Shown one piece after another: positions 34,268-39,446 of a stretch of 39,446 nucleotides of DNA. The stretch comes from an uncultured Alphaproteobacteria bacterium. GTDB taxonomy: Bacteria; Pseudomonadota; Alphaproteobacteria; HIMB59; GCA-002718135. A program made the position numbers and the translations under genes. The stretch spans positions 1 to 39,446 of the forward strand of contig CACIIL010000010.1 of the NCBI GenBank assembly GCA_902586695.1, written 5' to 3'. Below the pieces are notes generated by a model. That model was not told the DNA's origin. It saw only the letters and a program-made list of their open reading frames with translations, and did not search any database. Position 1 is the first letter of the stretch. Each line of letters begins with the position of its first letter.

Positions 34268-35845
34268 TTAAAATAATCTAAGTGCTTTTTTAACAGAAGT
34301 TTCAATTTTAACTTTAGAGATAACTTGATCACCTTCTTTAAGCTCGCCTTTTACAATTTCTGTGTATCCACTAGAATTTAAACCAGTAATTAATTCAATC
34401 TTTGTATGTTCGCCATCAACTAACTTATAAACTTTTTTAACATTTAAAGATTCTTTTAGTGAGAAGTATTTATTTTTTTGCTCGTCACTAAGTAAATCAA
34501 TTAACGCATTTTCAATATATAATTGCATTTCTTTTCGAATTTTTTCTGGTGATAAATTTTTAGCAGTTAAAGATTCTCGAACTTTACCTAATTTAGGATA
34601 TACACTTCTCATTTTATTTTGTTGTTCTTGCGACATATTTAATTGACCCATAATTTCTTGCATTTGTGATGGTCGACCACTTCCCCACTGACTTCCAGTA
34701 CTTCGTGAATTTTCTTTTGGTTTTTGATCTAATTTTACTGAAAGAGCAGTATTTTTGACTTTTAAAATATCTTTTTTATCTTCGATGATAATATCAACAT
34801 TAGCTGTCATTCCAGGTAAAAGGATATTATCAGGATTTTCAAATGAAGCTATAACTTCATACGTAATTACATTTTGATCATCTATTGGGGAGTAACGTAT
34901 TTGAGTTATAGTTGCTTTTAATTTTCGATCTGGGAAAGCATCTGTTGAAAACTCTACTAATTGGTTATTCTGTATATTTCCAATATCTGACTCATCAATA
35001 AAAATTTCAATATTCATATTCGATAATGTTTCAGCAATTGTAAACATAATAGAATCTTTTTGATAAGCTCCCAGAACATCGCCTACACTTATATGCCTAT
35101 CTAATATGAAACCATTTATTGGAGAGATAATTTTAGTTTTAGTTAAATCTAATCTTTCACTTTCTAATTTAAGTTCAGTTTGCTGAATTAATTTTTCTAC
35201 TTCCTCAATTTCAGCATTAATAATTTTTATCTGAGCTCTTCTAGAATCAATAATTGCATTTAATGAAAGTATTTCAGATTCCAAAGAATTTAATTGATAA
35301 ATTGCACTTTCATATTCAAAAGTTGCATCTTCAAATTCTTTTTTGGAAATAAATTTATTTTTGAATAATGTTTTTTTATCTTCTAAATTTTCTTTAAGTT
35401 TATTAACATATAAAATAAAATCATTTAATTTAGATTTAGCTCCAGATGAATTTGATATAGCATTATTTAGTTCTGAATTAGCTTTTTCTAAGCTTGCTTT
35501 TTTTTGCTTTAATTTAGAATTTGAAATATCTACTGAGGTTTGTGTTTCTTTAACATTAAGTACAAAAGGGTTTTGATCAAATGTAGCCAAAACATCACCA
35601 GCTTTAATGGTTTCATTAAAATCTTTTTCTATATTTACAATTTTACCTGAAATTTCTGACGATAATATTAATGTTGATGTTGGTATAATTTTACCTGTAG
35701 CTGATATTGTTTTTCTAATATTTCCTTTTTCTATTTGAATATATTCGTATGAAGTTGTAGAGATTTGATTATTATTTAAATTATAATAATAAAAACCTCC
35801 ACCACCTAACAATATAATTACTAATAAAAATATAATTTTTTTCAT
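34268..35845 (-). CDS. MacA-type periplasmic adaptor (HlyD/RND-MFP) with unusual C-terminal insertion
   Basis: 525 aa; N-terminal anchor, biotinyl-lipoyl halves (ATGKIIPTSTLILSSEISGKIV; TKIISPINGFILDRHISVGDVL), long hairpin; insertion at about residues 375-468. Confidence 0.92.
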   Translation of the reverse strand: MKKIIFLLVIILLGGGGFYYYNLNNNQISTTSYEYIQIEKGNIRKTISATGKIIPTSTLILSSEISGKIVNIEKDFNETIKAGDVLATFDQNPFVLNVKETQTSVDISNSKLKQKKASLEKANSELNNAISNSSGAKSKLNDFILYVNKLKENLEDKKTLFKNKFISKKEFEDATFEYESAIYQLNSLESEILSLNAIIDSRRAQIKIINAEIEEVEKLIQQTELKLESERLDLTKTKIISPINGFILDRHISVGDVLGAYQKDSIMFTIAETLSNMNIEIFIDESDIGNIQNNQLVEFSTDAFPDRKLKATITQIRYSPIDDQNVITYEVIASFENPDNILLPGMTANVDIIIEDKKDILKVKNTALSVKLDQKPKENSRSTGSQWGSGRPSQMQEIMGQLNMSQEQQNKMRSVYPKLGKVRESLTAKNLSPEKIRKEMQLYIENALIDLLSDEQKNKYFSLKESLNVKKVYKLVDGEHTKIELITGLNSSGYTEIVKGELKEGDQVISKVKIETSVKKALRLF

Positions 35846-35963
35846 TTAAATTTAATATATTAATTTGATATTGGGATATAGTTCATAACAGATAAAATAA
35901 TAGCTAAAAATATTAAAAATACTTGAATATTTTATTATTTTAAATTTAATAACATTATAAAAA

Positions 35964-38366
35964 ATGGAAAATTATGCAAAAGTAGTAATCATAGGGGGCG
36001 GAGTTGTTGGGTGTTCTATACTTTATCATCTTTCAAAATTTGGATTAAAAGATTGTATCTTATTAGAGAGAAAAGAGCTCACATCAGGATCTTCTTGGCA
36101 TGCTGCAGGGAATGTTCATGTTATATCTAATGATCCTAATATTTCAAGATTAATGGCCTATACAATAAATCTGTATAAGGATATTGAAAAAGAGTCTGGC
36201 CATTCAATTGGATTTAAATCAAGTGGTGGATTTTATCTTGCTTCAAATGAAATATGGGATGATTATTTAAAAAGGGAAAGATCTAAAGCTAGATATATGG
36301 GTTTAGAACAAGAATTTGTATCTTTAGATGAAATAGCAAAAAAAAATCCTTTAATTGATCCTAAAAGATACATATCTGCTCTATGGGATCCAATTGATGG
36401 AGAAGTTGATCCATCTGGTGTAACTTATGCATTTGCAAAAGCAGCAAAAAAAAACGGAGGTAAGTACTATACACACACATTAGTAAAAGAAACAATTAGT
36501 AATAAAGATGGAAGTTGGAATGTAATTACTGATAAAGGAAATATTAAAGCTGAAATAGTCATTAATGCTGGAGGTTTATGGGCTAGAGAAGTTGGATTAT
36601 TAGCTGGTATTAATTTACCTGTTCAACCAATGGAACATCATTATTTAATTACAGAAAGTATTCCTGAGATAGAGGCAATGGGTGATAATAAGAGATTACC
36701 AGTTGGAACAGATTTTGAAGGAAACATATATTTTAGACAAGAAGGAAAAGGTTTGCTTTTAGGAACTTATGAAAGAAAATCAACTCCTTGGAAAATAACT
36801 GGAACACCTCTTGATTTTGGTCATGAATTACTTGAACCTAAATTAGAAAATATTCAGGATAGATTAGCAATTGGTTTTGAAAGAATGCCAGCTTTGCAAA
36901 AAGCAGGAATTAAAAATATTGTAAACGGTCCATTTACTTTTGGTCCAGATGGAAGTCCACTCATTGGACCAATCCCAGGTTTAAAAAATTATTGGGTTGC
37001 TGTTGGTGTAATGGCTGGATTTTGTCAAGGTGGAGGAGTTGGAAAATGCATTGCGGAATGGATAATAGATGGAGAACCTTCTATCGATGTATGGGCAATG
37101 GATGTTGCAAGATTTGGAGAATATGCATCTCCACATTATGGAACAATAAAATCTTCTGAAAATTATGAAAGAAGATTTATAATGACATTTCCTAATGAAA
37201 GCCTTCCTAAAGGAAGAAAGCAAAAAACTACTTCTTTATATGATTATTTTATAAATATGGGAGCTGTTATGGGGGATAATTTTGGTCTCGAACATGTGCT
37301 TTGGTTTTCTGAAAATAAAAATGATGCTTTTGAAGAACCTACTTTTAAAAGAAACAAATCTTTCAAGTACGTAGAAAAAGAAGTAAAAAATGTAAGATCA
37401 AATGTAGGGTATATAGAATTAGCAAATTTTTCTAAACATTATTTTACAGGACCTGATGCTTATAAGTTTTTAAATTTTGTTATGGCAGGAAAAATTCCAA
37501 AACCAGGTAAATTAAATCTATCTCCAATGTTATCTCCAAAGGGGAAATTAAATGGTGATTTAACTATAGGTTGCTTAGATAATAATAATTACTATGTTTT
37601 TGGTTCTGGTGCATCTCAAGAGTTTCATAGAAGGTGGTTTGAATTAAATTTAGATAATTATAATCTAAGATACGAAAACAGATCAGAAAAATTAAATGGT
37701 ATATCTATTGCAGGACCAAAATCAAGAATAGTTCTTCAAAAAATAGTTAGAGAAGATGTATCTAATGAAAATTTTAAATTTAGAGATATTAAAAAAATAT
37801 TTGTAGGTGGTGTACCAGCATTAGTTTGTCGTTTATCATTTACTGGTGAACTTGGTTATGAAATTTATGTAGAGCCTCAATACTTAATTAAACTTCATGA
37901 AGAAATATTAGATGCTGGTAAAGAGTTTAATATTAAACCTTTTGGTGCACGTGCACTTATGTCTATGAGATTAGAAAAGAGCTGGGGGGCATGGACTTTA
38001 GATTTTCGACCTGATTTTACACCACAAGAAACAGGTTTGGATAAATTCATTGATTGGGGAAAAAAATTTATAGGAAAAGAACATATAATAGATAAAAAAA
38101 TAAATTCACATCTATGCGTATTAGAAATTATAGGATCAAACGTTGATGTTACTGGAAATGAAGCGATTTTAAATAATAAAAATGCTATTGGATATGTTAC
38201 ATCTGGTGGTTTTGCCCACTATACTAATAAAAGTATAGCTTTTGCCTACATTTTCAAAGACAAAAATTTAAATGATATTGAAGTAGAAATAAATGGTGAA
38301 TTTTATAAAGCTAAAATAATTAATGAACCTTTATACGATCCTCAAGGATTGCGTATGAAATTATGA
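35964..38366 (+). CDS. FAD-dependent oxidoreductase fused to GcvT domain (dimethylglycine/sarcosine dehydrogenase family)
   Basis: 800 aa; VVIIGGGVVGCSILYHL, LTSGSSWHAAG (covalent-FAD His motif), C-terminal GcvT-like SFTGELGYEIYVEPQYLIKLHEEI. Confidence 0.94.
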   Translation: MENYAKVVIIGGGVVGCSILYHLSKFGLKDCILLERKELTSGSSWHAAGNVHVISNDPNISRLMAYTINLYKDIEKESGHSIGFKSSGGFYLASNEIWDDYLKRERSKARYMGLEQEFVSLDEIAKKNPLIDPKRYISALWDPIDGEVDPSGVTYAFAKAAKKNGGKYYTHTLVKETISNKDGSWNVITDKGNIKAEIVINAGGLWAREVGLLAGINLPVQPMEHHYLITESIPEIEAMGDNKRLPVGTDFEGNIYFRQEGKGLLLGTYERKSTPWKITGTPLDFGHELLEPKLENIQDRLAIGFERMPALQKAGIKNIVNGPFTFGPDGSPLIGPIPGLKNYWVAVGVMAGFCQGGGVGKCIAEWIIDGEPSIDVWAMDVARFGEYASPHYGTIKSSENYERRFIMTFPNESLPKGRKQKTTSLYDYFINMGAVMGDNFGLEHVLWFSENKNDAFEEPTFKRNKSFKYVEKEVKNVRSNVGYIELANFSKHYFTGPDAYKFLNFVMAGKIPKPGKLNLSPMLSPKGKLNGDLTIGCLDNNNYYVFGSGASQEFHRRWFELNLDNYNLRYENRSEKLNGISIAGPKSRIVLQKIVREDVSNENFKFRDIKKIFVGGVPALVCRLSFTGELGYEIYVEPQYLIKLHEEILDAGKEFNIKPFGARALMSMRLEKSWGAWTLDFRPDFTPQETGLDKFIDWGKKFIGKEHIIDKKINSHLCVLEIIGSNVDVTGNEAILNNKNAIGYVTSGGFAHYTNKSIAFAYIFKDKNLNDIEVEINGEFYKAKIINEPLYDPQGLRMKL

Positions 38367-38372
38367 TTATAC

Positions 38373-38401
38373 AATAAATTCAATAATTTAAATAATTTAT
38401 T
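38373..38401. terminator. Candidate bidirectional terminator between convergent genes
   Basis: AATAAATT (38373-38380) / AATTTATT (38394-38401) inverted repeat in a 30-bp gap between convergent stops; AT-only, weak. Confidence 0.25.
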
Positions 38402-39377
38402 TAAAGTAAGATCTATATTTTTTAATATTTAAATTATGTTTAGCTTTAATATGTCTTACAGTATTGGTTTGAGATCTCATTACTACTGATTCTGTATGAG
38501 CCATATCATTCTTAATTCTAACACCTTTTAATAATGTACCATCAGTAACACCAGTTGCTGAAAACATAACATCGCCACTAGCTAAATCATTAGTTTCATA
38601 TATTTTGTCTTTATCCAAAACACCCATATTCTTGGCTCTTTTAAAACTTTCATCACTATCATAAATTAATTTAGTGTAAATTTTACCTCCTAAACATCTT
38701 AATGCTGCAGCAGCTAAAACACCCTCTGGGGATCCTCCAATACCCATGTAAATGTCAATTCCACTATCTTCTATTGAGGTAGCTATAACTGCACTTACAT
38801 CACCATCTGGTATGAGTTTTATTCTTGCTCCAGTAGCTCTAATTTCACTTATTAATTTTTTATGTCTTATTCTGTCAAGAACACATACAACTATATTTTC
38901 TTGTCTAATTCCAGAATATTTAGAAAAATCATTAATGATTTTTTTTGGTTCATCATTAATGTTAATTTCTAAATCTTGATATTTATATCCATAAGCAACT
39001 TTTTGCATATAAATATCAGGAGCATGTAAGAAACTACCCTCTTCACCAATAGCTAAAACCGACAAAGCATTTTCCCCACCATGTGCAGTTATTGTAGTTC
39101 CTTCTAAAGGATCAAGAGCAATATCTACATTTATACCACCCTTTCCTACCATTTCACCAATATAAAGCATGGGAGCTTTATCTCTTTCACCTTCTCCAAT
39201 TACAACTTTACCATTAATATCAAGATCATTTAAAAAATCTCTCATTGCGTTTACAGCTGATTGATCAGCAGCTTTTTCATTACCTCTACCCATATGAAAC
39301 GAACTTGCAATTGCTGCAATCTCAGTAACTCTAACAGCCTCTAATGCTAAATTCCTATCTAATAATAAAGATTTCAT
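38397..39377 (-). CDS. glpX: Class II fructose-1,6-bisphosphatase
   Basis: MKSLLLDRNLALEAVRVTEIAAIAS, GEGERDKAPMLYIGE, DIALDPLEGTTITAHG, GIGGSPEGVLAAAALRCLGG. Internal ATG at 39377 is preferred over 39428. Confidence 0.95.
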   Translation of the reverse strand: MKSLLLDRNLALEAVRVTEIAAIASSFHMGRGNEKAADQSAVNAMRDFLNDLDINGKVVIGEGERDKAPMLYIGEMVGKGGINVDIALDPLEGTTITAHGGENALSVLAIGEEGSFLHAPDIYMQKVAYGYKYQDLEININDEPKKIINDFSKYSGIRQENIVVCVLDRIRHKKLISEIRATGARIKLIPDGDVSAVIATSIEDSGIDIYMGIGGSPEGVLAAAALRCLGGKIYTKLIYDSDESFKRAKNMGVLDKDKIYETNDLASGDVMFSATGVTDGTLLKGVRIKNDMAHTESVVMRSQTNTVRHIKAKHNLNIKKYRSYFK

Positions 39378-39378
39378 T

Positions 39379-39446
39379 TTAATTCCATTTTGGTTTTCTT
39401 TTGTCAATAAATGCTCTGATCCCTTCATCAGAATCTGCTTCCATCA
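39379..39446 (-). CDS. Partial CDS, C-terminus of enoyl-CoA hydratase/isomerase (crotonase) family
   Basis: Reverse-strand translation ...MEADSDEGIRAFIDKRKPKWN* matches the characteristic crotonase C-terminus (SxDxxEGIxAFxEKRKPxW). Stop is 1 nt before the glpX ATG. Confidence 0.85.
   Translation of the reverse strand, partial: MEADSDEGIRAFIDKRKPKWN

Noticed and set aside
35343-35576. 77-aa plus-strand ORF
   Set aside because: Antisense to the MacA-like adaptor gene.
35894-35941. AAAATAATA...TATTATTTT inverted repeat upstream of the FAD/GcvT gene
   Set aside because: AT-only 9-bp arms with a 30-nt spacer; expected by chance at this base composition. I also saw no glycine-riboswitch-like conserved core there.
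36981-37223. 80-aa minus-strand ORF
   Set aside because: Antisense to the FAD/GcvT gene.
38752-38979. 75-aa plus-strand ORF
   Set aside because: Antisense to glpX.
1-39446. CRISPR arrays, tRNA/rRNA genes, transposases, prophage or defense systems
   Set aside because: No regularly spaced repeats, no recognisable RNA gene cores, and no transposase, integrase or nuclease-like ORFs were seen by eye; a tRNAscan/Infernal run would be needed to exclude them formally.

Overview
This is a very AT-rich window with tightly packed genes, consistent with a streamlined marine alphaproteobacterium; that taxonomic guess is inference only. I see about 41 credible CDSs, two of them truncated at the window edges. 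I found no rRNA, tRNA, CRISPR array or transposase, and no gene I recognise as a transcription factor. The most interesting region is about 8.0-28.1 kb, a carbohydrate catabolic locus built from two divergent, translationally coupled operons. The minus-strand operon (20462 to 11979) encodes orphan E1 alpha and beta, a nucleoside-hydrolase-fold protein, a sugar-isomerase TIM barrel, DhaL, DhaK, a LacD/YihT-family aldolase, a YihU-like beta-hydroxyacid dehydrogenase and an enolase-superfamily enzyme. The plus-strand operon (20603 to 28056) encodes a FucI-like isomerase, a YnjBCD-like ABC importer and a cytosolic GH51. A large cytosolic glycoside hydrolase lies nearby. Isomerase + kinase + 1-phosphate-ketose aldolase + YihU-like reductase has the logic of sulfo-EMP glycolysis, or of a ribulose-1-phosphate split, but the kinase and isomerase are not the YihV and YihS types. 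The YihU-like protein keeps the residues corresponding to E. coli YihU Arg123, Lys171, Asn174 and Ser178. Other notable items: a BacNav-like channel without the filter glutamate, a MacA-like adaptor with a Spy/CpxP-like helical insertion, a DmdA-like GcvT paralog paired with a malonyl-CoA-decarboxylase/GNAT-like protein, and a perfect 14-bp hairpin at 29907-29938.
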